DNA of 64,000 nucleotides from Klebsiella aerogenes (GCA_029027985.1 CP119076.1:2478422-2542421), one strand, 5' to 3'; shown: positions 25,316-35,301, numbered from the stretch's first letter. Translations and numbers: made by a program. The notes: generated by a model not told the origin, from the letters alone.

Positions 25316-25410
25316 CGCAACCGAGGGGTGTCCCGTGAGGGCTGAGATGGCGTAAAAACCGAACCCTTTGAACCTGATCTGGGTCATGCCAGCGAAGGGA
25401 CGGGTCGGCA
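25316..25410 (+). promoter_or_regulatory. TPP riboswitch (THI element)
   Basis: The conserved core is complete: GAGGGGTG, then GGGCTGAGATG, an ACCC...GAACCTGATCTGGGT segment and ATGCCAGCGAAGGGA. It sits about 75 nt ahead of tenA, so thiamin pyrophosphate should shut down the tenA-thiXYZ operon. The downstream expression platform was not resolved by eye; sequestration of the AGGAGG site of tenA is possible. Confidence 0.95.
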
Positions 25411-25482
25411 TCGTTGCCAGTTTTCAATCCTTACCTGTTCACACTTCTGCACGCCCGGATCTCCCCTTTTTCAGGAGGTCCC

Positions 25483-26178
25483 ATGATAATTCCCGCTTTT
25501 ACCCAAGGTATTTACGGCCGTCTGCGCGAGCAAGCCGGCACCGAATGGCAGCGCTACGTGGCGCATCCCTTCCTCAAGCAATTAGCCGACGGCACGCTGC
25601 CGCAGGCCGCCTTTCGCCGCTACCTGACCCAGGATTATCTGTTTTTGATCCACTTCGCCCGCAGCTACGCCCTGTTGGTCAGTAAACTACGGACCTTGCC
25701 GGAAATGCGCGCCGCCGCCGCATCGATGAATGCCATTCTCGGCGAACTGCCGCTGCATGTCGGCTACTGCGCCGAATGGGGGCTGGATGAAGCGTCGATG
25801 GCGCGGGAAGTCGAAGCGATGGAAACCGTTAATTATACCCGTTACGTGCTGGATATCGGCCACTCCGGCGACGCCCTGGATCTATTGGTGGCGCTGCTGC
25901 CCTGCGTGGCGGGCTATGCGGAAATCGGCCTTGGCCTGCTGCACGATCCGCAAACCCATTTGCACAATAACCCTTACGCCTCGTGGATCCGCAACTACGG
26001 TGACGAAGGCTATCTTCAGGGGGTTAACGCCGCGATCAACCTGCTGGAATCTGTCTGGCAACAACGTGGCGCGGAATCGCGATTCGCCGAACTCAGCGAA
26101 ATTTTCACCACCGCCACCCGGCTGGAAGGCAACTTCTGGCAGATGGGACTGAATGCCGTCGCGCAGGATGAGGCGTGA
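25483..26178 (+). CDS. tenA: TenA-family aminopyrimidine aminohydrolase (thiaminase II)
   Basis: 231 residues from the ATG at 25483 with a strong AGGAGG site. TenA hydrolyses aminomethylpyrimidine from degraded thiamin to HMP for salvage. The active-site cysteine is seen in LLPCVAGYAEIG, with the conserved QDYLFLIHFARSYA at about 45-60 and NPYASWIRNYGDEGY. It is the first gene after the TPP riboswitch and overlaps the ATPase gene by one base of a TGATG, so salvage and uptake of the same pyrimidine are co-regulated. Confidence 0.93.
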   Translation: MIIPAFTQGIYGRLREQAGTEWQRYVAHPFLKQLADGTLPQAAFRRYLTQDYLFLIHFARSYALLVSKLRTLPEMRAAAASMNAILGELPLHVGYCAEWGLDEASMAREVEAMETVNYTRYVLDIGHSGDALDLLVALLPCVAGYAEIGLGLLHDPQTHLHNNPYASWIRNYGDEGYLQGVNAAINLLESVWQQRGAESRFAELSEIFTTATRLEGNFWQMGLNAVAQDEA

Positions 26179-26900
26179 TGGCGCCAGGCATTCGCGTTCG
26201 TCATTTAAGCCTGCGCTTTGGCGCACGGACGATATTCAGCGATCTCTCCTTTGATATTGCCGGCGGGCACTGGGTTTCGCTGCTGGGCGCCAGCGGCGCG
26301 GGCAAAACCAGCCTGCTGCGAATTATCGCCGGGCTGGCGCGCCCAAGCGGCGGTGAAATCAGCGCCAGCGATGGTTTACCGATCGCCCATCGGCTAGCGT
26401 GGATGGGGCAAAAAGATCTGCTCTACCCATGGCTGAGCGTACGTGAAAATGTCGCCCTCGGCGCGCGGCTGCGCGGCGAAGCGGTCGATAAGGCGCGCGT
26501 CGCCCGGCTCCTCGATCAGGTGGGTTTGGCATCATGCGCCGATGAGCGTCCCGCCGCCCTTTCCGGGGGGATGCGCCAGCGGGCGGCGCTGGCGCGTACG
26601 CTGTATGAGGATCGTCCTATTGTGCTAATGGATGAGCCGTTTTCCGCGCTGGATACCATCACCCGCACGCGTATTCAAACCCTGGCCGCTGAGTTGCTGG
26701 CCAACCGTACCGTTGTGCTCATCACCCACGACCCGATGGAAGCCTGCCGTTTGAGCCAGCGTCTGCTGGTGCTCTCACCGACGGACGGGATTGATGATAC
26801 GCATCATTTAAGCGGCGCGCCGCCGCGCGCGCCGGACGATCCAGCGCTGTTGGCAAGCCAGGCGGAACTGCTACAGCAACTGGTGAGGGCTAACGGATGA
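26178..26900 (+). CDS. thiZ: ABC importer ATPase for thiamin pyrimidine precursor
   Basis: 240 residues. Walker A GASGAGKTS near residue 40, signature LSGGMRQRAALAR and Walker B IVLMDEP, then the H-loop histidine in LITHDPMEA. It belongs to the nitrate/sulfonate/taurine-type ATPase subfamily. Location between tenA and a permease, with an NMT1/THI5-like binding protein downstream, indicates the ThiXYZ system for formylaminopyrimidine or HMP uptake. Overlaps tenA and thiX by 1-4 nt. Confidence 0.88.
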   Translation: MAPGIRVRHLSLRFGARTIFSDLSFDIAGGHWVSLLGASGAGKTSLLRIIAGLARPSGGEISASDGLPIAHRLAWMGQKDLLYPWLSVRENVALGARLRGEAVDKARVARLLDQVGLASCADERPAALSGGMRQRAALARTLYEDRPIVLMDEPFSALDTITRTRIQTLAAELLANRTVVLITHDPMEACRLSQRLLVLSPTDGIDDTHHLSGAPPRAPDDPALLASQAELLQQLVRANG

Positions 26901-27637
26901 GCGGCAAGTTACTGCGCGCGGCTATCGTATTCTGCGGCCTGCTGGCGCTCTGGCAACTGGCGACCCGCAGCGGCATTCCGGCGTTCCTGCTGCCTTCCCC
27001 GGCATCGGTTGCCGGGGCGCTGTGGAACAACCGTGGCTATCTGGCCAGCCACACCCTGGTCACCCTGAGCGAAATCCTCAGCGGACTGGCGCTTGGTGTG
27101 GCACTCGGCGTGATACTGGCATTGTGTATGGTGATGTCGCCGCGATTGCAACGCTGGCTGATGCCGCTGGTGCTGACCAGCCAGGCTATCCCGGTGTTCG
27201 CACTCGCCCCACTGCTGGTGCTGTGGTTTGGTTTTGGTATGAGCGCCAAAGTCATGATGGCGGTGCTGGTCATCTTTTTCCCCGTCACCTCGGCTTTCTT
27301 CGACGGGCTGCGACGGGTAAATCGTGATTATCTCGATCTGGCGCGCACCATGGGGGCGTCTTTCGGCGCGCAGCTCCGCCACGTCAGGCTGATGGCGGCG
27401 CTACCGGCGCTCGGTTCCGGTCTGCGAATGGCTGCCGCCGTCGCCCCTATCGGCGCGATTATTGGCGAATGGGTCGGCTCTGCGGAAGGTCTTGGCTACG
27501 TGATGTTGAACGCCAATGCCCGGCTGCAAACCGATATCTGTTTCGCCGCGTTGTTTATTTTAGTGCTGCTGACCATTGCGCTGTGGCTGGCGGTCGATGC
27601 GTTTTTACACCGGCTAATTAACTGGTCGCCGGAATAA
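26897..27637 (+). CDS. thiX: ABC importer permease for thiamin pyrimidine precursor
   Basis: 246 residues with six membrane segments and the inner-membrane EAA-like motif RTMGASFGAQLRHVRLMAALP preceding the ATPase contact, as in SsuC/TauC permeases. The ATGA overlap with the ATPase gene couples their translation. Part of the riboswitch-controlled operon. Substrate inferred from neighbours. Confidence 0.87.
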   Translation: MSGKLLRAAIVFCGLLALWQLATRSGIPAFLLPSPASVAGALWNNRGYLASHTLVTLSEILSGLALGVALGVILALCMVMSPRLQRWLMPLVLTSQAIPVFALAPLLVLWFGFGMSAKVMMAVLVIFFPVTSAFFDGLRRVNRDYLDLARTMGASFGAQLRHVRLMAALPALGSGLRMAAAVAPIGAIIGEWVGSAEGLGYVMLNANARLQTDICFAALFILVLLTIALWLAVDAFLHRLINWSPE

Positions 27638-27663
27638 TCCATAAAAGAGAATAAGGAAGAGAC

Positions 27664-28593
27664 ATGCGTAAACCTCTGTTAGCCGGGATCGCGTTGTTGG
27701 TCAGCGGCCAGGCGTTGGCGAATGAGAAACTCACGCTGGTGCTGGACTGGTACATCAATCCGGATCACGCGCCGATTATGGTGGCGGAACAAATCGGCGC
27801 CTTCAAGGATGCCGGGCTGGATGTTAAAATCGTGCCGCCTTCCGACCCGGCGCTGCCGCCGCGGCTGGTTGCCGCCCGCCAGGCGGATCTGGCCATCACC
27901 TACCAGCCACAAGTGCATTTCTTCGCCGATGAAGGATTGCCGCTGGTCAGGGTCGGCACATTGATCCACTCGCCGCTCAACACAGTGATTGCGCTGGATA
28001 AGAACATAAAGTCCCCCGCTGACCTGAAAGGCAAAAAAGTAGGCTATTCGGTAAGCGGCATCGAACAGGCGACGCTGGCCACCATGGCGCAGCACTCACA
28101 CATCGATCCGAACAGCATCAAACTGATTAACGTCAACTTCCAACTGACCAGCGCCCTGCTGGCCGGCCAGGTCGATGCGGTGATCGGCGGTTATCGTAAT
28201 ATTGAAGCGCTGGAGCTCAAGCTACAGGGTAAAGAGCCCGTGGTGATGAACGTGGAAGATTTCGGCGTGCCGACCTACGATGAGCTGGTGATTGTCGCCA
28301 ATAAAGCCGACATCAACGAACCCAAAATCAAAAAATTCCTTAGCGCACTACAGCAAGGCGTGAACTATCTGCGCGCGCATCCGCAGGAAACCTGGCTGAA
28401 GTTTGCCAAGGATCACCCTGAACTCAATACCGAGCTAAACCAGCAGGCATGGCTGCAAACGACGCCGTTGTTCGCCACCGATCCGGCGGCGCTGGATAAG
28501 CCACGCTACGAGGCCTATGAACAATTTTTATATAACAATAAGTTGGTGAAAAAAGTTACACCTTTAGCAAATTATGCGGTTGAACTTCGCTAA
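27664..28593 (+). CDS. thiY: Periplasmic pyrimidine-precursor-binding protein (NMT1/THI5-like)
   Basis: 309 residues with a signal peptide (MRKPLLAGIALLVSGQALA) and an NMT1/THI5-type solute-binding fold opening LVLDWYINPDHAPIMVAEQIGAFK. Conserved elements include SDPALPPRLVAARQADLAITYQP (residues about 58-80). It would deliver formylaminopyrimidine or related pyrimidines to the permease encoded 26 nt upstream. Last gene of the operon, followed by a terminator. Confidence 0.9.
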   Translation: MRKPLLAGIALLVSGQALANEKLTLVLDWYINPDHAPIMVAEQIGAFKDAGLDVKIVPPSDPALPPRLVAARQADLAITYQPQVHFFADEGLPLVRVGTLIHSPLNTVIALDKNIKSPADLKGKKVGYSVSGIEQATLATMAQHSHIDPNSIKLINVNFQLTSALLAGQVDAVIGGYRNIEALELKLQGKEPVVMNVEDFGVPTYDELVIVANKADINEPKIKKFLSALQQGVNYLRAHPQETWLKFAKDHPELNTELNQQAWLQTTPLFATDPAALDKPRYEAYEQFLYNNKLVKKVTPLANYAVELR

Positions 28594-28601
28594 GTAACCA
28601 T

Positions 28602-28632
28602 AAGACTGGCGGAAGTATTTCCGTCAGTCTTT
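28602..28632 (+). terminator. Terminator of the tenA-thiXYZ operon
   Basis: AAGACTGGCGGAA stem pairing with TTTCCGTCAGTCTT (one G-T pair), 10 nt after the thiY stop. Confidence 0.8.
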
Positions 28633-28633
28633 C

Positions 28634-28900
28634 AGCGAAACGGTAATAAAAATAGAGTCACTTTTTCACTAATAATTACACTTTCAATGGTTTTAATGTA
28701 TCCCGGCATTAACCTTACAAATCAGTCAATTATATTGACATTCCTGCATGTAAAATTAGCGTCAAAATACCTCCATAAATAAAACATTGAATGCGGATTT
28801 AAAAAGCCATATATTGTGCGCGCTTTATGAATGCCGATTCAATTTCTTAAACCTTTTTATTCAACCAGAGTTCAAGCGTAACGCTGGTTGTGGGAGTGAT
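28634..28900. promoter_or_regulatory. AT-rich promoter/leader region of dat-ddc
   Basis: About 270 bases, visibly AT-rich, unlike the strongly GC-biased genes beside it. It must hold the dat promoter. No clear operator, riboswitch or leader peptide was identified. Confidence 0.4.
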
Positions 28901-30286
28901 ATGATGACGGATAAAGTCCGTATTGATACTTTAAGTGCAGATTTATTGGACGCGAACAACGAAACCTTTTTGGCCCGTCAGGCTGAATTCGAATCAAACG
29001 TCAGGAGTTACCCGCGTAAGTTACCGCTCGCCATCACCAAAGCTGAAGGCGTTTGGCTGACCGATGCGGATAACAAACAGTACCTGGACTGCCTTGCTGG
29101 CGCCGGGACCCTCGCTCTGGGCCATAACCATCCTGAAGTACTGCAGAGCATCCAAAGTGTCATTACCAGCGGCTTGCCGTTACATACCCTCGATCTGACG
29201 ACTCCGTTAAAAGATCGCTTCTCTGAATACCTGCTCTCTTGCCTGCCGGGCGAAGGGAAAGAGTACTGCCTGCAATTCACCGGTCCTTCCGGCGCTGACG
29301 CCGTAGAAGCCGCACTGAAGCTGGCGAAAAAATACACTGGCCGCACCGCGGTTATCAGCTTCTCCGGCGGTTATCACGGGATGACCCACGGCGCGCTGTC
29401 CGTCACCGGCAACCTGTCGCCGAAAGCGGCGATCAACGGCATGATGCCGGAAGTCCAGTTCATGCCTTATCCGCACCAGTACCGCTGCCCGCTGGGCATC
29501 GGCGGCGACGCGGGCGTGAAAGCGCTGACCTACTACTTCGAAAACCTGATCAACGACGTGGAAAGCGGCGTGCGTAAACCGGCGGCGGTGATCCTTGAAG
29601 CCGTTCAGGGCGAAGGTGGCGTGAACCCGGCTCCGGTTGAGTGGCTGCAGCGCATCCGCAAAGTCACCAAAGAGCACGGCATCCTGCTGATTATCGATGA
29701 AGTTCAGGCAGGCTTTGCCCGTACCGGTAAATTCTTCGCCTTCGAACACGCCGGTATCGAGCCGGACATCATCGTCATGTCGAAAGCCGTCGGCGGCGGT
29801 CTGCCAATGGCCGTACTGGGCATTAAGAAAGAGTTCGATGCCTGGGAACCAGGCCACCACACCGGCACCTTCCGCGGCAACCAGTTGGCGATGGCCACCG
29901 GCCTGACCACGCTGCGCCATCTGCGTGACAACAATGTTGCCGACAAAGTCGCCGCCCAGGGCGAGTGGCTGAAAGGCAAACTGGCTGACATGCAGAAACG
30001 TTTCCCGGTTATCGGTCACGTTCGCGGTCTCGGCCTGATGATCGGTATTGAAATCGTTAAGCCGACTGAAGCTCCGGATCATATGGGCTGCTACCCGGCT
30101 GACGGCGAGCTCTCCGCGCTGCTGCAGAAGAAATGCTTCGAAGCGGGCGTGATTCTTGAGCGCGGCGGTCGTCATGGTTGCGTTCTGCGCCTGCTGCCGT
30201 CCCTGCTGATCAGCGACGCGGAACTGGAAGTGTTCCTCGATAAGTTTGAACAGGCCCTGCTGGCCGCCGGCGTAAAACCGGTCTGA
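28901..30286 (+). CDS. dat: Diaminobutyrate-2-oxoglutarate aminotransferase
   Basis: 461 residues from the ATG at 28901 (GGGAG ahead; a second ATG at 28904 is equally possible). A class III aminotransferase: PLP lysine in [14 protein letters not shown], substrate/cofactor region [21 protein letters not shown] and [15 protein letters not shown]. It converts aspartate semialdehyde and glutamate to L-2,4-diaminobutyrate, which the next enzyme decarboxylates to 1,3-diaminopropane. Family length is as expected. The codon usage is strongly biased to preferred codons, suggesting high expression. Confidence 0.95.
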   Translation: MMTDKVRIDTLSADLLDANNETFLARQAEFESNVRSYPRKLPLAITKAEGVWLTDADNKQYLDCLAGAGTLALGHNHPEVLQSIQSVITSGLPLHTLDLTTPLKDRFSEYLLSCLPGEGKEYCLQFTGPSGADAVEAALKLAKKYTGRTAVISFSGGYHGMTHGALSVTGNLSPKAAINGMMPEVQFMPYPHQYRCPLGIGGDAGVKALTYYFENLINDVESGVRKPAAVILEAVQGEGGVNPAPVEWLQRIRKVTKEHGILLIIDEVQAGFARTGKFFAFEHAGIEPDIIVMSKAVGGGLPMAVLGIKKEFDAWEPGHHTGTFRGNQLAMATGLTTLRHLRDNNVADKVAAQGEWLKGKLADMQKRFPVIGHVRGLGLMIGIEIVKPTEAPDHMGCYPADGELSALLQKKCFEAGVILERGGRHGCVLRLLPSLLISDAELEVFLDKFEQALLAAGVKPV

Positions 30287-30304
30287 GTGGAGTAAGTGAC
30301 CGCA

Positions 30305-31777
30305 ATGTCCAAATTGAATCCGATTCTGGCTGGTTCCGCGGCAAGCATTGACGCTTACCAGCAGGTCATTTCCCAGACCAGCCAGGCGGTTGCGCAGTGG
30401 CTGCAACAGCCTGAGATGTATCAGGGGAGAAGCGTTGACGATCTGCGTGAGCGCATCACCCTTGATTTTACCGAACAGGGTCTGGGCAACCAGGCGGCGA
30501 TTGAACGTGCGATCGAGTACTTCCTGAAAGACAGCCTGTCGGTACACCACCCGCAGTGCGTGGCGCACCTGCACTGCCCAAGCCTGGTGATTAGCCAGGC
30601 GGCGGAAGTGCTGATCAACGCCACCAACCAGAGCATGGACTCCTGGGATCAGAGCCCGTCGGCAACCATCATCGAGATGAAGCTGATCGAGTGGCTGCGC
30701 GCGCAGGTCGGTTATCCGGCTGGCGATGCCGGCGTCTTCACCAGCGGCGGCACCCAGAGCAACCTGATGGGTCTGATGCTGGCGCGCGACGCCTTCTTCG
30801 CCCGCCAGGGACACTCTATCCAGCAGGATGGTCTGCCGGGCGATATCCGTAAGTACAAAGTGTTGTGCTCGGAAAACGCGCACTTCTCGGTGCAGAAAAA
30901 TATGGCGCTGATGGGCCTTGGCTATCGCTCGGTGACATTGGTGAAAACCGATGAATTCGCGCGCATGGACGTGGCCGACCTGAAGGCGAAAATTGCTGAA
31001 GCACAGGCGAACGGCGAGCAGATCATGGCGATCGTCGCCACGGCTGGCACTACCGATGCGGGGGCTATCGACCCGCTGCGTGATATCGCCGGTATCGCCG
31101 CGGAGCATCAGATCTGGCTGCACGTTGATGCGGCCTGGGGTGGTGCGCTGCTGCTCTCTGAGCAATATCGCGACTATCTCGATGGCCTGGAGCTCGTGGA
31201 TTCCGTTACCCTGGACTTCCACAAGCAGTTCTTCCAGACCATCAGTTGCGGCGCGTTCCTGCTGAAAGATGCGCGTCACTATGAGCTGATGCGTTATCAG
31301 GCGGCCTACCTGAACTCCGAGTTTGACGAAGAACACGGCGTGCCGAACCTGGTATCCAAATCGCTGCAGACCACCCGCCGCTTCGATGCGCTGAAGCTGT
31401 GGATGGGCCTCGAAGCGCTGGGCCAGAAACAGTACGCTTCAATCATCGATCACGGCGTAACCATGGCGAAAAACGTCGCGGAATACGTTCAGTCTCAGCC
31501 GACGCTGGAACTGGTGATGCAGCCGCAGCTGGCGAGCGTATTGTTCCGCTCCCGTCCGGCGCAGATGGCCAACAGCGACGCGGCGGCGATTGCCCTGCTC
31601 AACCAGCGCGTGGGCGACGCCCTGCTCGATTCCGGCCGGGCGAACGTCGGCGTGACCGAGCATAACGGCGTAACCTGCCTGAAGCTGACGCTGCTGAACC
31701 CGATCGTGACGCTTGACGACGTAAAAGTTCTGCTGAGCCTGGTGGAACGTACCGCGCAGGAACTGCTGGCAAAATAA
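30305..31777 (+). CDS. ddc: L-2,4-diaminobutyrate decarboxylase
   Basis: 490 residues from the ATG at 30305; a GTG at 30296 adds three residues and lies nearer the GGAG. A group II PLP decarboxylase: PLP-lysine in SVTLDFHKQFFQT, the histidine region LHCPSLVISQAAEVLINATNQSMDSWDQ (residues about 85-112) and HVDAAWGG. It makes 1,3-diaminopropane. It follows dat by 18 nt in one operon and ends at a strong terminator. Confidence 0.95.
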   Translation: MSKLNPILAGSAASIDAYQQVISQTSQAVAQWLQQPEMYQGRSVDDLRERITLDFTEQGLGNQAAIERAIEYFLKDSLSVHHPQCVAHLHCPSLVISQAAEVLINATNQSMDSWDQSPSATIIEMKLIEWLRAQVGYPAGDAGVFTSGGTQSNLMGLMLARDAFFARQGHSIQQDGLPGDIRKYKVLCSENAHFSVQKNMALMGLGYRSVTLVKTDEFARMDVADLKAKIAEAQANGEQIMAIVATAGTTDAGAIDPLRDIAGIAAEHQIWLHVDAAWGGALLLSEQYRDYLDGLELVDSVTLDFHKQFFQTISCGAFLLKDARHYELMRYQAAYLNSEFDEEHGVPNLVSKSLQTTRRFDALKLWMGLEALGQKQYASIIDHGVTMAKNVAEYVQSQPTLELVMQPQLASVLFRSRPAQMANSDAAAIALLNQRVGDALLDSGRANVGVTEHNGVTCLKLTLLNPIVTLDDVKVLLSLVERTAQELLAK

Positions 31778-31806
31778 AACGCGACCTGAATAGCGTGAGT
31801 CCTGAA

Positions 31807-31838
31807 AAGCCGATAACTACTGTTATCGGCTTTTTTTA
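31807..31838 (+). terminator. Terminator of dat-ddc
   Basis: AGCCGATAAC and GTTATCGGCT arms with a short loop, then seven T. Classical intrinsic terminator. Confidence 0.93.
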
Positions 31839-31848
31839 TTCCTTCTTC

Positions 31849-33036
31849 TCACGTCCGTGCTTCACGCAGCAGCTGTTGGATCACCTGCTCCTGCTGAGCA
31901 TAATCCCCCTCGCCGAAAGCGGTATAGCGTAACTGTCCGCGGGCGTCGAAGAGGTAATGCGCAGGCCAGTACTGATTACCGAACGCGTTCCAGATAGCGT
32001 AATTGTTATCTGCGACAATCGGATAGCTCAGCTGCTGCTGGCTGGCTGCCGCGCGTAGCTGCGGTAATGACCGTTCCCACGGATATTCCGGCGTATGTAC
32101 GCCAATCACCACCAGTCCCGCGTCGCGATACTTATTGGCCCAGGCCCGTACATAGGGCAACGTATGCTGGCAGTTGATGCAATCCCGAGTCCAGAAATCA
32201 ACCAGCACCACCTTCCCCTTCAGCACCGCATTGTTGAGCGGCGGGCTATTCAGCCACGCAGTACCGCCCCGCAACTCCGGCATGGCGCTGGTTGGCTGCG
32301 GCGCGACGACCGGTTCCAGCCGCACGCGCTCATTTGTCTGCGGCAAAAACACGCTCAGGCGCTGCTCAAGACGATTGGTCAACTCGCTGGCGCCCTGCAA
32401 ATAGCGATCGGCCCCGCTGGCGATTAACGCCACGGCCGCCAGCATCGCGCCTCCGGCCAGCTGACGTAAACGTCCACTCATGACCAGCCCACCGCGCAAG
32501 CGGGTTATCAGCCGTGAGCCAACCCCCCCCAACAGCAGCAACATCAACGCACAACCGCTGGCATACGCGAGCAACAGGATACCGGTGGCCGCTGAATGGC
32601 CTTTCAACCATGCCAGACTTAGAATGGCGCCCAGCACCGGACCAGCGCACGGCGCCCACAGCAAACCAATCGCCAGACCGGCAAGCAGTGAGGCCAGTCC
32701 ACCGCCGCGATAGCTCTGCTGGTTAATGCGGTTACCCAGCGCCACCACCGGGGAGCTAAGCCACCCGGCCATACGTGGCGAGATCAAGCTGATAGCCACC
32801 ACCGCCAGAAAACCCAGCGCCAGCCAGCGTCCGACAATCGTCAGGCTCACCAGCCAGCCGGTTGCCGCCGTCGCCAGTAGTGAGACGGCGGTAAACATCA
32901 ACACCATACCGAGTAACAGCAGTGCCAGTTGCCCCTTTTGCCCGCGAACGCTGGCAAACACCAGCGGGATCACCGGTAAGGTACAAGGGCTCAGCAGCGT
33001 TAACATACCGGCCAAAAATGCAATCACAACAGCCAT
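31849..33036 (-). CDS. DipZ-like cytochrome c biogenesis/thioredoxin fusion protein
   Basis: 395 residues from the ATG at 33036, with AAGGAG ahead. A CcdA-type membrane part (six to seven helices) with cysteines in LLSPCTLPVIPL and WAPCAGPVLGA, followed by a TlpA-like periplasmic thioredoxin domain with the motif FWTRDCINCQHTLPY. This DipZ/CcdA-TlpA arrangement moves reducing power outward to periplasmic substrates. It is the last gene of a minus-strand group (hydrolase, response regulator, kinase, this gene), 89 nt after the kinase. Confidence 0.87.
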   Translation of the reverse strand: MAVVIAFLAGMLTLLSPCTLPVIPLVFASVRGQKGQLALLLLGMVLMFTAVSLLATAATGWLVSLTIVGRWLALGFLAVVAISLISPRMAGWLSSPVVALGNRINQQSYRGGGLASLLAGLAIGLLWAPCAGPVLGAILSLAWLKGHSAATGILLLAYASGCALMLLLLGGVGSRLITRLRGGLVMSGRLRQLAGGAMLAAVALIASGADRYLQGASELTNRLEQRLSVFLPQTNERVRLEPVVAPQPTSAMPELRGGTAWLNSPPLNNAVLKGKVVLVDFWTRDCINCQHTLPYVRAWANKYRDAGLVVIGVHTPEYPWERSLPQLRAAASQQQLSYPIVADNNYAIWNAFGNQYWPAHYLFDARGQLRYTAFGEGDYAQQEQVIQQLLREART

Positions 33037-33125
33037 GATGACTCTCCTTCGCAAGCGATGCCCTATCGGCAACGCAGGCATTACAACAGGCGAATGTATG
33101 GCGGATGTGTCCGCAACGCGGCGGT

Positions 33126-34478
33126 TTAGTGTGCTGGGTTATCTGATGAAGAGACAGATACAGACGGATACAAAGCGACAGCGCTCAGTCGTACTTGCGC
33201 TTCGAGACCGCCCTGCGGTCGGTTGTGCAGCGTTAAGCGCCCCTGCATCTGCCCGGCAAGCTGGGCGGCAATCGCCAGTCCTAAACCGGTACCACCGGTA
33301 TTACGGTTGCGCGACGGTTCAAGACGATAAAACGGTTGCAGCACGGCGACAAGTTCCTCCTCCGGAATGCCGGGGCCGTTATCGGCAACATGGATGATGA
33401 CATCGCCGCCTTGTGGGTAACTCAGGCCTATTTCCACATGTTCGGCGAATTTCAGTCCATTATCGATTAAGTTACTCATGATTCTGCGCAACGCCTGCGG
33501 TTGTAGCAGTAAAGTATCCGGCCCTTTGCCAGCCTGGAAACTGACGGCTTTGCCCACGTCGGCATAATCGCAGACGATGCTATCCAGTAACGCGTTGAGA
33601 CTCATTCGCTGACGCGTTTCCGCCAGCGATTCTGAAGAGCGCGCCAGCGCGATGCCTTCACGCACTAAGCGCGTCATGCTATCGAGATCCTGTAGCAACT
33701 TGTCGCGGAGTTCCGGTTGGTCGGCCATTTCCACCCGCAGTTTCATGCGGGTGATCGGCGTTTGTAGATCGTGCGAGATCGCCGCCAGGATCCGCGCACG
33801 CTCCTGCAAATGGTCCTGAATGCGCGTCTGCATCGCATTAAAGGCGCGCGCCGCCCGCTGTACCTCTTGCGGCCCTTGCTCCGCCATCTGTCCTGCCGCC
33901 GTGGCGGCGGGTTGCAGCGCATCGATAGCGCGGGTAAAGCGGGTCATCGGCCCGACAACCTGGCGGACGGCATACCAGGCGCAAAACAGCAACAAGAAAA
34001 ACTGCGCGACCAGCACCACCGGCAACCAGCGCGCGATGGCTGGCAGCCGGGGCCACAGGTCGATGCTCAGCGGCGCGCCGTCATGTAGGGTAATGTGAGC
34101 CTGAATATGTTCGCGGGGGCCAGGGACGGAGACAATGCTGACGGGATAGCGACCGCTCAAGGCTTCCTGTATTGAGCGCACCGCATCACGGGCGCGCCAG
34201 TTGGTGGGATAGTCGCCAGACTGTCCGGCGGTCAATTGATAGCGGTAGTTACCTCGCGCCAGCCGCGTCAACCAATGGGGGCGCTCCGCCGCCGGTAACC
34301 TGTCGAGGATTGCCACGCTGGTCGCGACATCGTACTCAAGGTTGCCCAACATCACGCTGCGAGCGCTGCTCATCCGTTCGTACAGGAGCAACGACAACGT
34401 CAGAGCGTTAGCGATCAACAGCGCGAGGAAAATCATCAACATCAAGCGTGACTGCAATGATGCGGGCCACAGCGTCAT
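33126..34478 (-). CDS. Sensor histidine kinase (EnvZ-like)
   Basis: 450 residues. Two membrane helices (residues 12-32 and about 150-170) flank a periplasmic sensor loop; then HAMP, H-box ILAAISHDLQTPITRMKLRVEM with the phosphorylated histidine, N-box NLIDNGLKFAE, DNGPGIP and GTGLGLAI. It overlaps the response regulator gene by 4 nt. The signal is unknown; co-location with a thiol-redox protein and an exported hydrolase suggests envelope stress sensing, but this is inference. Confidence 0.92.
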   Translation of the reverse strand: MTLWPASLQSRLMLMIFLALLIANALTLSLLLYERMSSARSVMLGNLEYDVATSVAILDRLPAAERPHWLTRLARGNYRYQLTAGQSGDYPTNWRARDAVRSIQEALSGRYPVSIVSVPGPREHIQAHITLHDGAPLSIDLWPRLPAIARWLPVVLVAQFFLLLFCAWYAVRQVVGPMTRFTRAIDALQPAATAAGQMAEQGPQEVQRAARAFNAMQTRIQDHLQERARILAAISHDLQTPITRMKLRVEMADQPELRDKLLQDLDSMTRLVREGIALARSSESLAETRQRMSLNALLDSIVCDYADVGKAVSFQAGKGPDTLLLQPQALRRIMSNLIDNGLKFAEHVEIGLSYPQGGDVIIHVADNGPGIPEEELVAVLQPFYRLEPSRNRNTGGTGLGLAIAAQLAGQMQGRLTLHNRPQGGLEAQVRLSAVALYPSVSVSSSDNPAH

Positions 34479-35233
34479 GTTCGCGCCTCGCGGATCGATA
34501 CCGGGACGGAAAGCACATAGCCTTCGCTACGCACGGTTTTAATATAAGCCGGTTCGCGCGCATCTTCCCGCAGCCGCTGGCGCAGGCGGCTCACCAGTAG
34601 ATCGATAGAACGCTCGAACAGTTCGGCATCGCGCCCTTGAGTGAGATTCAACAGCTGATCGCGGTTTAGTACCCGCTGCGGATGGTCAAGAAACACCCGC
34701 AACAGGCGATATTCCGCCCCGCTCAGGGCGACGATAGTACCGCTGTCGTCCAGCAAATGCCGCGCAGAGGTATCCAGCAGCCAATCGCCAAAGGCGATCA
34801 GCCTGCCAGCCTCGCTGATTTGCAAATTAGGCGGTAGTGCGCGGGTACGGCGTAAAATCGCTTTAATCCGCGCCAACAGTTCGCGGGCGACGAAGGGTTT
34901 CACCAGATAATCGTCAGCCCCCATCTCCAGGCCAAGAATGCGATCGCTATCTTCACTACGCGCGGTCAACATCAGCACCGGAATATCCTGCTGACTGTCA
35001 TTACGTAGCTGGCGGCACAGCGTTAAGCCATCGTCACCGGGCAGCATGATGTCGAGCACAATCAAATCGATTTGATGGTTTTTTAGTAACGACCACATCG
35101 CTTTACCACTCGCCGCGCCGCTGGCGCGGTAGCCCGACTTTTCCAGATAACCGACGATCAGTTCACGGATATCACGGTCGTCATCGACAACCAGTATGTG
35201 GTCAATACGTTCCAAAAGCGGCTCCTGCGACAA
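34475..35233 (-). CDS. OmpR-family response regulator
   Basis: 252 residues. Receiver with phospho-acceptor D in LIVLDIMLPGDDG, acidic pocket VVDDDRD and the switch lysine in DDYLVKPF; C-terminal winged helix with ALSGAEYRLLRVFLDHPQRVLNRDQLL and SRLRQRLRED. It is the partner of the kinase encoded 4 nt into its 3' end. Confidence 0.93.
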   Translation of the reverse strand: MSQEPLLERIDHILVVDDDRDIRELIVGYLEKSGYRASGAASGKAMWSLLKNHQIDLIVLDIMLPGDDGLTLCRQLRNDSQQDIPVLMLTARSEDSDRILGLEMGADDYLVKPFVARELLARIKAILRRTRALPPNLQISEAGRLIAFGDWLLDTSARHLLDDSGTIVALSGAEYRLLRVFLDHPQRVLNRDQLLNLTQGRDAELFERSIDLLVSRLRQRLREDAREPAYIKTVRSEGYVLSVPVSIREART

Positions 35234-35301
35234 AATAAGCTATTGAAAAGCATATGCGGCTTCGTCGAAAGCGCAACTCAATGCTGCCGGCTAGCTTGTC
35301 C

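Noticed and set aside
29207-31336. A 709-codon open frame on the minus strand opposite dat and ddc
   Set aside because: It is the mirror of two strongly codon-biased, GC-rich genes. Its composition (rich in Gln, His, Arg) is not protein-like, it has no ribosome site, and dat and ddc are certain.
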